Below are positions 46,518 to 56,261 of a stretch of 64,000 nt of DNA, one piece after another (the stretch's first letter is position 1; the number at the start of each line of letters is the position of its first letter). The stretch spans positions 1-64,000 of the forward strand of contig NZ_BOMH01000015.1 in NCBI RefSeq assembly GCF_016862095.1, given 5' to 3'. Under the pieces are notes generated by a model that was not told where the DNA came from, did not search any database, and was given only the letters and a program-made list of their open reading frames with translations. The DNA comes from Actinoplanes cyaneus. GTDB taxonomy: Bacteria; Actinomycetota; Actinomycetes; Mycobacteriales; Micromonosporaceae. The position numbers and the translations under genes are program-made.

Positions 46518-46547
46518 CGACACGGCCCCCAGGGGAGGACCGTGTCG
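46518..46547. terminator. Bidirectional hairpin between converging genes
   Basis: CGACACGG (46518-46525) / CCGTGTCG (46540-46547), perfect stem between the oxidoreductase and whiD stop codons. A second small hairpin CGGTT-GAAG-AACCG precedes it. Confidence 0.55.
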
Positions 46548-46581
46548 CCAGTCGTGTGGTGATGCCGCGTGCCGGGCGTTC

Positions 46582-46968
46582 TCAGGCCGCCGGTGCCTGC
46601 CGCTGTGCGGGCACTGCCGATTTGTGGGGCCGGCCGAGGCGCGCCTCGAGCCGGGCCAGGTCGACTCGTCCGTGACGATCGGCCAGATCCTCCCAGCCGA
46701 CCGCGAGCAGCCGCAGCCGCTCCGATTCGCTGAACCCTCCCCACACCCCGTACGGCTCGCGCACCGCGAGGGCGTGGGCGGCGCACTCGGCTCGCACCGG
46801 GCACGCGCCGCACATCGTCTTGGCCTTGGCCTCCCGGCGATTGCGGGACGACCCGCGCTCGCCGTCGGGGTGGAAGAACTGCGCACTGTCCCGGCCCCGG
46901 CAGAGCCCCATGCGCTGCCAATCCCAGAGATCTGCGATGGGCCCCGGCAGCCTGCGAACGTTCGACAT
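46582..46968 (-). CDS. whiD: WhiB-family [4Fe-4S] regulator WhiD/WhiB3 type
   Basis: 128 residues. Cluster-binding Cys23, Cys53, Cys56 and Cys62, then the GVWGG turn. The LPGPIADLWDWQRMGLC and FFHPDGERG signatures are those of WhiD (Streptomyces) and WhiB3 (mycobacteria). It would bind the sigma factor region 4 and control late sporulation or redox genes. ATG at 46968 has GAGGAGGG upstream; an in-frame start at 47010 adds an unlikely extension. Divergent from bldM, the streptomycete arrangement of whiD and bldM. Confidence 0.9.
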   Translation of the reverse strand: MSNVRRLPGPIADLWDWQRMGLCRGRDSAQFFHPDGERGSSRNRREAKAKTMCGACPVRAECAAHALAVREPYGVWGGFSESERLRLLAVGWEDLADRHGRVDLARLEARLGRPHKSAVPAQRQAPAA

Positions 46969-47017
46969 CAACACCCTCCTCACCGCGCGGCACCGCGGAG
47001 TGGTCGACATGGGGGCC

Positions 47018-47031
47018 TGAGGCAGGCCTCA
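47018..47031. promoter_or_regulatory. Palindrome in whiD-bldM intergenic region
   Basis: TGAGGC-AG-GCCTCA, a perfect 14-bp palindrome 50 bp upstream of whiD, in the shared 231-bp control region; a candidate operator. Confidence 0.4.
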
Positions 47032-47199
47032 CGCGGGTGTACCCCGGCAAATGCCGGCTCACACGCAACATGTCGATGTCTCTCCGAGCGCAGTGGCAAA
47101 GAGGGGGCAAGTCATACCTTTCTTTCCCGTTTTTTCCATCTAAAGCGCGTAATGCTGCGGCCCTCGCGTGATCTCCTCTGAGAGAGAAGGAGGATCACT

Positions 47200-48027
47200 G
47201 TGCGTACCGTCCTCGTGTGCGTCCGAACCCCGCTGGCGGCCCAAACCGTCGCGTCGACCGCGGCCCGGCTCGGCATGACCGGCGTCGTCCGGACCGCGGT
47301 CAGCGAGACCGAGGCCATGATCCGACTGGCGGAACGGCCGGCCGAAGTGGTCCTGGCCGACACCGCCGTGACCCGGCCCGACAGCGTCGGCTTCACCCGG
47401 CGCGTGCTCGCCCGCGCGCCGCAGGCCCAGGTGGTGCTCTTCGGTGCTGAAGACCCCCGGGTGGCGGCGGCAGCCGTCGCCGCCGGCGCTCGCGGCGTCA
47501 TCCGTGGCGTCGAGCACGACCTGGTCAGCGTCGTCGCCAAGGCGCTGCTCCTGCTGCTGTTGCCGGTGCGCCCGCAGGGCATGCCGATCAACGGCAACGC
47601 GCAGCCGGCCACCGTGGCCGGCGGTATGCGCAACAACAACTCACCGGCCACCCGCGGGCAATACGGCATGGGCGTCGGCGCGCCCAACGCGGCCGCCGTC
47701 CCGGCCATGCTGCCGAACTCGCCGATGGTCCCGGCGCAGCGCGGCGACGCCCCGATCGACCCGGCGACCGGCCGGCCGATGGTGGCCTGGCCGGGCAACG
47801 AGATGGGCGAGGCGCAACCGGCCGGCCGCCGGCTCACCCTGACCGAGCGTGAGCTGCAGGTCCTCCGGGGAATGGCGGACGGCAAGAGCAACGCCGAGAT
47901 CGGCCGCGAGCTCTTCGTCTCCGAGGACACCGTGAAGACCCACGCGCGCCGGTTGTTCCGCAAGCTCGGCGCCCGCGACCGTGCCCACGCGGTGGCAGCG
48001 GGTTTCCGCGCGGGCCTCGTCGCCTGA
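47200..48027 (+). CDS. bldM: BldM-like atypical response regulator
   Basis: 275 residues. An N-terminal receiver-like domain (1-115) lacks the acidic pair (LVCVRTP where CDDSP-type is expected) and the conserved Lys, though an Asp remains in VVLADTAV. A long Gly/Asn/Pro-rich linker spans residues 125-205, then a LuxR helix-turn-helix (TLTERELQVLRGMADGKSNA, EDTVKTHARRLFRKLGARDR) that closely resembles streptomycete BldM, a regulator of aerial growth and sporulation. GTG with AGAAGGAGG upstream and a TAATGC box near 47150. Phosphorylation is unlikely. Confidence 0.85.
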   Translation: MRTVLVCVRTPLAAQTVASTAARLGMTGVVRTAVSETEAMIRLAERPAEVVLADTAVTRPDSVGFTRRVLARAPQAQVVLFGAEDPRVAAAAVAAGARGVIRGVEHDLVSVVAKALLLLLLPVRPQGMPINGNAQPATVAGGMRNNNSPATRGQYGMGVGAPNAAAVPAMLPNSPMVPAQRGDAPIDPATGRPMVAWPGNEMGEAQPAGRRLTLTERELQVLRGMADGKSNAEIGRELFVSEDTVKTHARRLFRKLGARDRAHAVAAGFRAGLVA

Positions 48028-48030
48028 CAA

Positions 48031-48061
48031 CGCCGCCGGCGGGGATTCCTCGCCGGCGGCG
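48031..48061 (+). terminator. Hairpin after bldM
   Basis: CGCCGCCGGCG (48031-48041) / CGCCGGCGGCG (48051-48061), perfect 11-bp stem, no T-run. Confidence 0.7.
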
Positions 48062-48074
48062 TCACCGTCACTAC

Positions 48075-48232
48075 CTGAAGATCAACTTCAGGATCTTCAT
48101 GTCCCCTCTGGTCTGTGGTCACCCTCCGCTGCTCCCGCGGGGACCCTTGCGGGCTTCGCAGGGCCGTGGCCGGCCCAGAACGCGAAGCCCTCCAGGGCGA
48201 TCTCCGTGGGTGGTCCGGCTCAGAGCAGAAAC
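48075..48232 (+). repeat. ~150-bp intergenic element, copy 3 (direct)
   Basis: Begins with a terminal hairpin TGAAGATC...GATCTTCA and continues through the same core as the 10.1-kb copy (GCTCCCGCGGGGACCCTTGC, GCCGTGGCCGGCCCAGAACG, CAGGGCGATCTCCGTGGGTG), ending GGCTCAGAGCAGAA. Confidence 0.9.
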
Positions 48233-48324
48233 CCGTCCGGGCAGCCCCGCAACCGGCGAAGTCCCGAGCCCGGCCCGGCGCGGCGTAGTCGCAGGGCCGG
48301 GGCCGTGGCGCGCCCACGCTCCCG

Positions 48325-48375
48325 GCTGGTTCTCATGGGCGTAATGAGGCACGAATTACGCCCATGAGAACCAGC
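48325..48375. repeat. 51-bp palindrome family, copy 3
   Basis: Perfect 21-nt arms (48325-48345 / 48355-48375) around loop GAGGCACGA, the reverse complement of the TCGTGCCTC loop in the copies at 61180 and 61331. It sits almost exactly midway between element copies 3 and 4. Confidence 0.92.
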
Positions 48376-48477
48376 CCGGGGGAGTGGGGCGCGCTGCCTG
48401 GCCGGCCACCGGCTACGTCGCGGGGCTGCGGCGGGGCGGGACTCTGCGGCGGGCGGGAGCTGTCACCGGGGGTTCTG

Positions 48478-48626
48478 CTCTGAGCGGGACCACCCACGGA
48501 CATCGCCCTTGCGGGCTGAGCGTTCTGGGCCGGTCACGGCCCTGCTCAGGTCGCGAGGGTCCCCGCGGGAGCGGCGGAGGGTGACCACCGCGGAGAGGGG
48601 ACCTGAAGATCTTGAATGTGATCTTC
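48478..48626 (-). repeat. ~150-bp intergenic element, copy 4 (inverted)
   Basis: Reverse-complement copy, more diverged in the centre. It ends in a perfect GAAGATC (48605-48611) / GATCTTC (48620-48626) hairpin one base from the stop codon of the DUF5319 gene, where it may also act as terminator. Confidence 0.87.
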
Positions 48627-48627
48627 G

Positions 48628-49029
48628 TCAGTCGTCGTCGCTGCCCTCGGTGAGGGTGTCGTGCACGCCGTCGGCGTAACCACGCGCGTATTCCCACGTC
48701 ACGTAGTGATCGGGGTCGGGGTCGTAGGCCGGCTCGTGCACCCGGGGACGTCCGCTGCTGAGCAGGTGGCGCAGGTTGCCGCGGAGCAGGTCCCAGTCGA
48801 AGTAGTGCGGCTCGTGACAGTCCTCGCACTCGATGACCAGACCGCGGATGCCGGTCGGGCTCAGTAATGCCTGGTAGATCTCCAGGTCGGAGAGATCCTC
48901 CAGAACGTCTTGCCGCTCGTCCTCGGTCAGCGGTTCGTTCTCGGCGTCCTCGTTGAGGTCGTCGAGTTCCGCGGCCGGGTCGGCGGGGTCGCCGTTGAAC
49001 GGGTCGATCGGCTCTTCTTGCACCCCCAT
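48628..49029 (-). CDS. DUF5319 family protein
   Basis: 133 residues, very acidic N-terminus (EEPIDPFNGDPADPAAELDD), then DLEIYQALLSPTGIRGLVIE, a CxxC pair in IECEDCHEPHYFDWDLL and a C-terminal ARGYADGVHDTL. The family (mycobacterial Rv3412-like) is conserved beside guaB in actinobacteria; function unknown. ATG at 49029 with GAGGTGAG upstream. In mycobacteria sigD and its anti-sigma gene lie next door; they are absent here. Confidence 0.88.
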   Translation of the reverse strand: MGVQEEPIDPFNGDPADPAAELDDLNEDAENEPLTEDERQDVLEDLSDLEIYQALLSPTGIRGLVIECEDCHEPHYFDWDLLRGNLRHLLSSGRPRVHEPAYDPDPDHYVTWEYARGYADGVHDTLTEGSDDD

Positions 49030-49139
49030 ACCGTACTCACCTCGCGGGGGAGTGTGCTGGCCCGCACGTTCTGTCCGCCGCCCGGGTGCCCCGCCCGGGA
49101 TGGGTAGGATGATGAACTCCGCCTCTTGTCTAGGGATGA

Positions 49140-50630
<1,491 letters not shown>

Positions 50631-50647
50631 GAGGATCTGGAAACCCG

Positions 50648-51769
50648 ATGCGTGACGTAGTGGAGATCGGCCTCGGTAAGACCGCCCAGCGCGGCTACCA
50701 CCTGGATGACATCGCGATCGTGCCGAGCCGCCGGACCAGGGACGTCGACGACGTCTCGACCGAGTGGAAGCTCGACGCGTACCCGTTCAAGATCCCCTGC
50801 GTCGCGCACCCGTCGGACGCGACCCAGAGCCCGGAGTCGGTGATCGCCCTGGGCCGCCTCGGTGGCCTGGGCGTGCTCAACGCCGAGGGCCTCTGGACGC
50901 GCTACGAGGACCCCAGCAAGATCCTCGAGGAGCTGGCCTCGCTGGACGAGGAGGCGGACGCGACCAAGCGCCTGCAGGAGGTCTACGCCGAGCCGATCAG
51001 GCCGGAGCTGATCGCCGAGCGTGTCCGGCAGATCCGCGAGGGTGGCGTCACCGTCGCCGTCCGGGTGTCGCCGCAGCACACGCTGGCGCTCGCCCCGGTG
51101 ATCCTCGACGCCGGCGTCGACCTGCTGGTCATCCAGGGCACCCTGGTCTCGGCCGAGCACGTCTCCACCACCGACGAGCCGCTGAACCTCAAGGAGTTCA
51201 TCGCCGACCTGGACCTGCCGGTCATCGTCGGCGGTTGCACCGACTACAAGACCGCCCTGCACCTGATGCGCACCGGCGCGGCCGGCGTGATCGTCGGGGT
51301 CGGCGCGGACGAGTGGTCGACCACCGACACCGTGCTCGGCATCCGGGTGCCGATGGCCACCGCGATCGCCGACGCGGCCGCGGCCCGCCGCGACTACCTG
51401 GACGAGACCGGTGGGCGCTACGTGCACCTGATCGCCGACGGCGGCATCGCCACCTCCGGTGACATCGCCAAGGCGATCGGCTGCGGCGCGGACGCGGTGA
51501 TGCTGGGCGAGCCGTTGTCGCTGGCCGAGGGCGCGCCGGCCGGGGGCGCGTGGTGGCACTCGGCGGCCAGCCACCCGGCGTTGCCGCGTGGCGGGTTCTG
51601 CATCGCCGGGGAGCCGGACGGGTCGCTGGAGCAGCTGCTCTACGGGCCGGCGGATCGTGCCGACGGGCAGCTGAACCTGTTCGGCGGGCTGCGGCGGGCG
51701 ATGGCGAAGTGCGGTTACCGCGACGTCAAGGAGTTCCAGAAGGTCGCCCTGGTCCTGGACAGGGCCTGA
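50648..51769 (+). CDS. guaB3: GuaB3-type IMP dehydrogenase-related protein
   Basis: 373 residues. Shorter IMPDH relative lacking the CBS domains: RGYHLDDIAIVPSRRTRDVDD, GLGVLNAEGLWTRYEDP, YVHLIADGGIATSGDIAKA. The active-site loop reads GADEWSTTDTVLGI, with no catalytic Cys, as in other GuaB3 proteins. It may have GMP-reductase-like or regulatory roles in purine metabolism. In an operon with guaB. Confidence 0.93.
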   Translation: MRDVVEIGLGKTAQRGYHLDDIAIVPSRRTRDVDDVSTEWKLDAYPFKIPCVAHPSDATQSPESVIALGRLGGLGVLNAEGLWTRYEDPSKILEELASLDEEADATKRLQEVYAEPIRPELIAERVRQIREGGVTVAVRVSPQHTLALAPVILDAGVDLLVIQGTLVSAEHVSTTDEPLNLKEFIADLDLPVIVGGCTDYKTALHLMRTGAAGVIVGVGADEWSTTDTVLGIRVPMATAIADAAAARRDYLDETGGRYVHLIADGGIATSGDIAKAIGCGADAVMLGEPLSLAEGAPAGGAWWHSAASHPALPRGGFCIAGEPDGSLEQLLYGPADRADGQLNLFGGLRRAMAKCGYRDVKEFQKVALVLDRA

Positions 51770-51770
51770 T

Positions 51771-53150
51771 CTAAAGGGCCGGTGCGGTGGTGCCGGTCAG
51801 CCAGGCCGTGAAGAAGGTGTCCAGATCCTTTCCGGACACCTTCTCCGCGGTGGCGATGAACTGGGCGGTGTCACCGTTGCCGTTCCCGCGCTCGCTGGTC
51901 CACGTCTTCAGCAGCCGGAAGAAGGCCTCGTCGCCGATCGTCCTGCGGAGCGCGTGCACGACCAGCGCCCCCCGCTCGTAGACGGCGTCGCTGAAGATCC
52001 GATCCGGTCCGGGGTCGGCGGCCGGCTGGGTCCAGTCGGTCGAGGCGTAGGTCGTGTCGAACTGCTGCTGCGCCGGCTTGCCGCCGTCGTGTTCCGACCA
52101 GAGCCATTCCGCGTACGTCGCGAAGCCCTCGTTGAGCCAGATGTCACGCCATCGGGTGAGGGCCACGCTGTCCCCGAACCACTGATGTGCCAGCTCGTGC
52201 GCGACCACCCCGGGGTTGGCCTTGTCGAAGAAGGTGCTGCCGTAGACCGGCCGGGACTGCGTCTCCAGGGCGTACCCGATCCGGTCGTCGTCGACGACCA
52301 CCCCGCCGTTGGCGTCGAACGGGTACGGCCCGAACACGCTCGCCAGGTAGTCGGTGATCTCCCCGGTGCGGGCGAGCGACCGCGCGGCCGGCCCGTTCTC
52401 CGGCAGCGACTCGGGCACCGCGACGATCATCGGCTTGCCGCCGTGCGTGCTGGTGCCGATCCGGTACTGCCCGATCACGACGGTGGAGAGGTAGCTCGCC
52501 ATCGGCGCTGCCTCGGACCATCGCCAGGTGGTCCAGCCGTCCTTGGTCGCGCGCGGCCCGGGCACCCCGTTGCTGATCACTTCCAGCCCGTCGGGCACTG
52601 TCATCGCGAGGGTGAAGGTGGCCTTGTCGGACGGGTGGTCGTTCACCGGGTACCACGTGCTGGCCGACTCGGGCTGGCCGAGCGCGACGCCGCCGTCCCT
52701 GGTACGCAGCCAGCCCCCGTTGCCGAGCGTCTTGTTCTCCAGCAAGCCGGGGGTGCCGCCGTACTCGGCGACGACGGTGAACCCTCGCCCTTCGGGGATC
52801 CCGGTGGCGGGGGTGACGACCAGCTCGTTGCCGGTGGCGGACGCGGTCGCGGCCACCCCGTCCACAGTGATCTTCGAGACGGTCAGGTGGGCCAGGTCGA
52901 AGTCCAGGCGGGACAGGTCCTGCGTCGCGGTCGCGGTGATCGTCGCCCGGCCGGCGAGGGTGCCGGCCGCCGGGTCGTACCGCAGGTCGAGGTCGTAGCC
53001 CGCGACGTCGTACCCGCCGTTGCCGTACTTCGGGAAGTACGGGTCACCGGCCCCCTCGGCGCCCGGCCGGAACTCCGTGGCCGTGGAGGACCGGCACCCG
53101 CTGATGAGCAGAAGAGCCACTGCAGCGAGAGCGTATCCCCGTCGTCCCAT
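51771..53150 (-). CDS. M1-family zinc metallopeptidase lipoprotein
   Basis: 459 residues. Lipoprotein signal (ALAAVALLLISGCRSS). N-terminal beta-saddle domain and thermolysin-like domain with His318-Glu-x-x-His322 (HELAHQWFGD) and third ligand Glu341 in IWLNEGF; GYALETQSRP matches the aminopeptidase N family. The large C-terminal domain of classical M1 enzymes is short here. Extracytoplasmic aminopeptidase. A TAACCT box lies six nt before the ATG. Confidence 0.92.
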   Translation of the reverse strand: MGRRGYALAAVALLLISGCRSSTATEFRPGAEGAGDPYFPKYGNGGYDVAGYDLDLRYDPAAGTLAGRATITATATQDLSRLDFDLAHLTVSKITVDGVAATASATGNELVVTPATGIPEGRGFTVVAEYGGTPGLLENKTLGNGGWLRTRDGGVALGQPESASTWYPVNDHPSDKATFTLAMTVPDGLEVISNGVPGPRATKDGWTTWRWSEAAPMASYLSTVVIGQYRIGTSTHGGKPMIVAVPESLPENGPAARSLARTGEITDYLASVFGPYPFDANGGVVVDDDRIGYALETQSRPVYGSTFFDKANPGVVAHELAHQWFGDSVALTRWRDIWLNEGFATYAEWLWSEHDGGKPAQQQFDTTYASTDWTQPAADPGPDRIFSDAVYERGALVVHALRRTIGDEAFFRLLKTWTSERGNGNGDTAQFIATAEKVSGKDLDTFFTAWLTGTTAPAL

Positions 53151-53156
53151 GAGACG

Positions 53157-53162
53157 AGGTTA
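53157..53162 (-). promoter_or_regulatory. -10 box of M1 peptidase gene (leaderless type)
   Basis: Minus strand TAACCT, six nt, ATG at 53150. Confidence 0.45.
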
Positions 53163-53165
53163 CGG

Positions 53166-54266
53166 TCAGCCCTTGTTGACCATTTTGGGGTGTGCCTTCA
53201 GATATGCGGCGATCTTCCCGCCGGCGACGGCGGTGAGGAATCCGCGGGCCTCCGAGTTGAGCTGTTCGCCCAGGTAACCGCCGCCGCTGCCGACGCCGCT
53301 GCCGTCGAGCTGCACCGAGGTGATGCTCGCCGCGGTGAGGTCGCGCAGGGCGTACGCGTACTCCACCGGCTGCCGTCCGCCGAAGGTGACCAGTGACTTG
53401 CCCAGCGCCGTGACCAGCGACTGCAGCTTGGTGGCGTCGCTGAGGTCCTGGCCGAGCGCCTTGTCCAGGATCGCCTTGACCATCTGCCGCTGGTGGCGTT
53501 GCCGGTCGTAGTCGCCGTTCGGCAGGCCGTACCGCTGGCGGGCGTAGTCGAGCGCCTGCCAGCCGAGCAGGTGCCGCTTGCCGGGCAGGTAGACCGCCTG
53601 CGGCCCGCTGAAGTCGTGACCGGACAGTGGGCGCAGTTTGCCGTTCGGCTGGCGGTGCCGCGACTTCACCTTCTGGTCGATGGTCAGGTCGATGCCGCCG
53701 AGCTCGTCGACGAGGTTGTCGAGGCCGCCGAAGTTGAGGATGGCGCCGGCCTGGATGGTCTTGATCCCGGTGTAGTTGCTGATCGTCCGGGTGAGCAGCT
53801 CGTACCCGTTCTGGATGTTCTTGGTGCTCTTGCCGGGCACCCTCGACCCGTACGCCATGGCCTCGGTGATCTTGTGTTTGCCGCCGGGGAAGCCGGCCTT
53901 CTTGAACGCCGGCATCTGCACCCGGAGATCGCGCGGCAGCGAGTAGAGGTAGGCGGACTTCAGCCCGGCCTCGACGTGCAGCAGCATGATCGCGTCGGAG
54001 TGCGGCTCCCAGTCCGGCTCGCTGTTCCGGGTGTCGACGCCCGCGAGCAGCAGGTCCAGGGGGCCGGTGAGGTCCGCGCCGGGGGACGGCGCGGGTGCGG
54101 CCGAGGGCGAGGCAGACGGAACGGCTGTGTTCTCGGTCACCGGAGAGGACGGCGAGGCGGCCGTGCTCCCCGAGTCGCGATTGACGGCGATCGCTACGCC
54201 CAGGCCCGTGAGCACGGCGATGACCACCCCGGCGATCACTGCCCACGTGATCTTGCTGTTCCGCAT
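53166..54266 (-). CDS. LytR-CpsA-Psr (LCP) family glycopolymer transferase
   Basis: 366 residues. N-terminal TM (WAVIAGVVIAVLTGLGVAIAV), Ser/Pro linker, then LCP domain: LLLAGVDTRNSEPDWEPHSD, LYSLPRDLRVQMP (phosphate-binding Arg), GIDLTIDQKV, DYARQRYGLPNGDYDRQRHQ. The family attaches teichoic-acid or arabinogalactan-type polymers to peptidoglycan outside the membrane. The ATG is seven nt from a TAGGGT box. Confidence 0.9.
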   Translation of the reverse strand: MRNSKITWAVIAGVVIAVLTGLGVAIAVNRDSGSTAASPSSPVTENTAVPSASPSAAPAPSPGADLTGPLDLLLAGVDTRNSEPDWEPHSDAIMLLHVEAGLKSAYLYSLPRDLRVQMPAFKKAGFPGGKHKITEAMAYGSRVPGKSTKNIQNGYELLTRTISNYTGIKTIQAGAILNFGGLDNLVDELGGIDLTIDQKVKSRHRQPNGKLRPLSGHDFSGPQAVYLPGKRHLLGWQALDYARQRYGLPNGDYDRQRHQRQMVKAILDKALGQDLSDATKLQSLVTALGKSLVTFGGRQPVEYAYALRDLTAASITSVQLDGSGVGSGGGYLGEQLNSEARGFLTAVAGGKIAAYLKAHPKMVNKG

Positions 54267-54273
54267 AGGCCGA

Positions 54274-54279
54274 ACCCTA
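54274..54279 (-). promoter_or_regulatory. -10 box of LCP gene (leaderless type)
   Basis: Minus strand TAGGGT, seven nt, ATG at 54266. Confidence 0.5.
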
Positions 54280-54414
54280 GAGGACGGAACGCCACCGGCT
54301 CAACGTCGCGCCCGAAGCTGACTGAAAGGGGGGTTACTGAATGGAAGATCGCCAGTATGTTCATCGGGCGATTTCGTCAATATGCGGCGATCGCCAACGG
54401 GGAGGCAACCACTC

Positions 54415-56178
54415 ATGAACCGTTCAGTCCGGCGGTTGACCGTCGGCATCATCTCCTCCGCCCTGATCACGGCCGCCGGTGCCGCCGGAAGCGCGCCCGC
54501 GACGGCGGCCGACACCCCGGTACGGGTGATGATCGGGCTCAAGCCGGGCTACGACGCCAAGGCGGGGCTGCCCACTCTGGACGCTCTCGGCCTGCGCAAC
54601 GCCGAGGCATCCGGCCGGAGCCACAGTGCACTGCTGTCGGCGCTCGGGGCCAAGACCCTCTCGGTCCCGCAGAGCCGGGTCAACTCCACCCTCGCCTCGC
54701 TGCGCCAGGACCCCTCGGTGGCGTACGCGGAGCTGGACGTCAAGCGGAAGACGTCAGTGGTGGCCCCGAACGACCCGGCCTACACGCAGGGCTACCAGGC
54801 GGAGCTCGGCCGGCTGAACGTGCCGGCCGCCTGGGCCACCACCACCGGCTCGGACGTCACGGTCGCCGTGGTGGACACCGGGGTGGCGCCGGTCGGCGAC
54901 CTGGCCGGCAAGGTCCTGCCCGGTTACGACTTCTTCAACTACGACAGTGACCCGACCGACGACGGCGTCTTCCCGCACGGCACCGTGGTCTCCTCGCTCA
55001 TCGCCGCCACCGCCGACAACGGTGCGGGCATGGCCGGCGTCTGCTGGCAGTGCAAGATCCTGCCGGTCAAGGCGCTGGACAGGAACGGCGACGGGTTCGA
55101 CTCCGACATCGCCCAGGGCATCATCTACGCGGTCCAGCACAACGCGAAGATCGTCAACCTGTCGCTGGGTGGCTACGGCTACTCCAAGACGCTGGCCAAC
55201 GCGGTGGCCTACGCCAACGCGAAGGGCGTCCTGGTGGTGGCCGCCGCGGGTAACGAGAACACCAGCCAGAAGTCGTACCCGGCGGCTCTGCCGGACGTGC
55301 TCGCGGTGGGCGGCACCGACACGAGCAAGAGCGGCGACTACAAGGTCAGCTTCTCCAACTACGGCAGCTGGGTGGACGTGTCCGCGCCGGCCGTCACCGC
55401 CGGCATGTACAGCGACGGCTCGTACCACTACGGGCTGGAGGGCACCTCGTTCTCCACGCCGCTGGTGTCCGGCGTCGCCGCGCTGGTCCAGTCGGCCCAC
55501 CCGGAGTACTCGGGGTGGAGCCTGTGGAGCTCGATCATCCGCTCCGGCCGCAAGGGCTCGCGGAACTGGAACTCCTACGGCATCGTCGACGCGGCCAAGG
55601 CGCTGACGTTCGGCACCGACGCCACGCCGCCGACCGTCTCCCGGGCGCTCCCGGCGCAGAACACGGTGGTCCGTGGCACGGTCACCATCACGCCTTACGG
55701 CCTGAAGGACGCCGGTAGCGGCGTCCGGCTCGTGGAGGTCCAGCGCAACGGTGCGTTCGCGGGCTGGTCCTACACCGGTCCGGCGTTCGCTCCGAAGCTG
55801 AACACGGCCGGCCTCAACGGCCCGATCTCGATCCGCCTGAAGGTGACCGACAAGGCCGGCAACGTGGGCTACTCCGGTTACCGCCAGCTGATCGTCGACA
55901 ACAGCAAGCCGAAGCTCACGGTGACCAGCTGGCCGCGGAACAAGGCCAAGGTCCGTGGCACCATCACGATCAAGGCCACCGCCTCCGACGCGACCACCGG
56001 CATCGCCAAGGTCGTCGTCTTCGTGAACGGCAAGGTCGTCGCGACCGACACGCGTTCCCCGTGGACGCTGGGGGTCAACTCGGCCAAGCAGCCCAAGAGC
56101 TTCAAGCTGCAGGTCGTGGCGTACGACAAGGCCGGCAACGCGGCCTACTCCGCGACGCGGACGTACACCCGCTCCTGA
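54415..56178 (+). CDS. Secreted subtilisin-like serine protease (S8)
   Basis: 587 residues. Sec signal peptide, inhibitor-I9-like propeptide (VRVMIGLKPGYDAKAG to VAYAELD), then peptidase S8 with Asp154 (VAVVDTGV), His188 (FPHGTVVSS) and Ser345 (EGTSFSTP). Two C-terminal Ig-like modules follow (each with DKAGNVGYSG-type ends). An exported, probably wall-associated protease. ATG at 54415 has GGGGAGG; an in-frame ATG at 54382 lacks a site. Cys in VCWQCK may form a disulfide. Confidence 0.93.
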   Translation: MNRSVRRLTVGIISSALITAAGAAGSAPATAADTPVRVMIGLKPGYDAKAGLPTLDALGLRNAEASGRSHSALLSALGAKTLSVPQSRVNSTLASLRQDPSVAYAELDVKRKTSVVAPNDPAYTQGYQAELGRLNVPAAWATTTGSDVTVAVVDTGVAPVGDLAGKVLPGYDFFNYDSDPTDDGVFPHGTVVSSLIAATADNGAGMAGVCWQCKILPVKALDRNGDGFDSDIAQGIIYAVQHNAKIVNLSLGGYGYSKTLANAVAYANAKGVLVVAAAGNENTSQKSYPAALPDVLAVGGTDTSKSGDYKVSFSNYGSWVDVSAPAVTAGMYSDGSYHYGLEGTSFSTPLVSGVAALVQSAHPEYSGWSLWSSIIRSGRKGSRNWNSYGIVDAAKALTFGTDATPPTVSRALPAQNTVVRGTVTITPYGLKDAGSGVRLVEVQRNGAFAGWSYTGPAFAPKLNTAGLNGPISIRLKVTDKAGNVGYSGYRQLIVDNSKPKLTVTSWPRNKAKVRGTITIKATASDATTGIAKVVVFVNGKVVATDTRSPWTLGVNSAKQPKSFKLQVVAYDKAGNAAYSATRTYTRS

Positions 56179-56187
56179 CGCAGGGCC

Positions 56188-56226
56188 ATGACGAGGGGTC
56201 GCTCCGTGCGGAGCGGCCCCTCGTCG
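56188..56226 (+). terminator. Long hairpin after S8 protease gene
   Basis: GACGAGGGGTCGCTCCG pairs with CGGAGCGGCCCCTCGTC around a TGCG-type loop; 17-bp stem with one mismatch, no T-run. Confidence 0.7.
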
Positions 56227-56249
56227 CGTTCCGGGTTCGAAGCCGCCGG

Positions 56250-56255
56250 TAAACT
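56250..56255 (+). promoter_or_regulatory. guaA -10 box (leaderless type)
   Basis: TAAACT, six nt, GTG at 56262. Confidence 0.5.
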
Positions 56256-56261
56256 CGCCGG

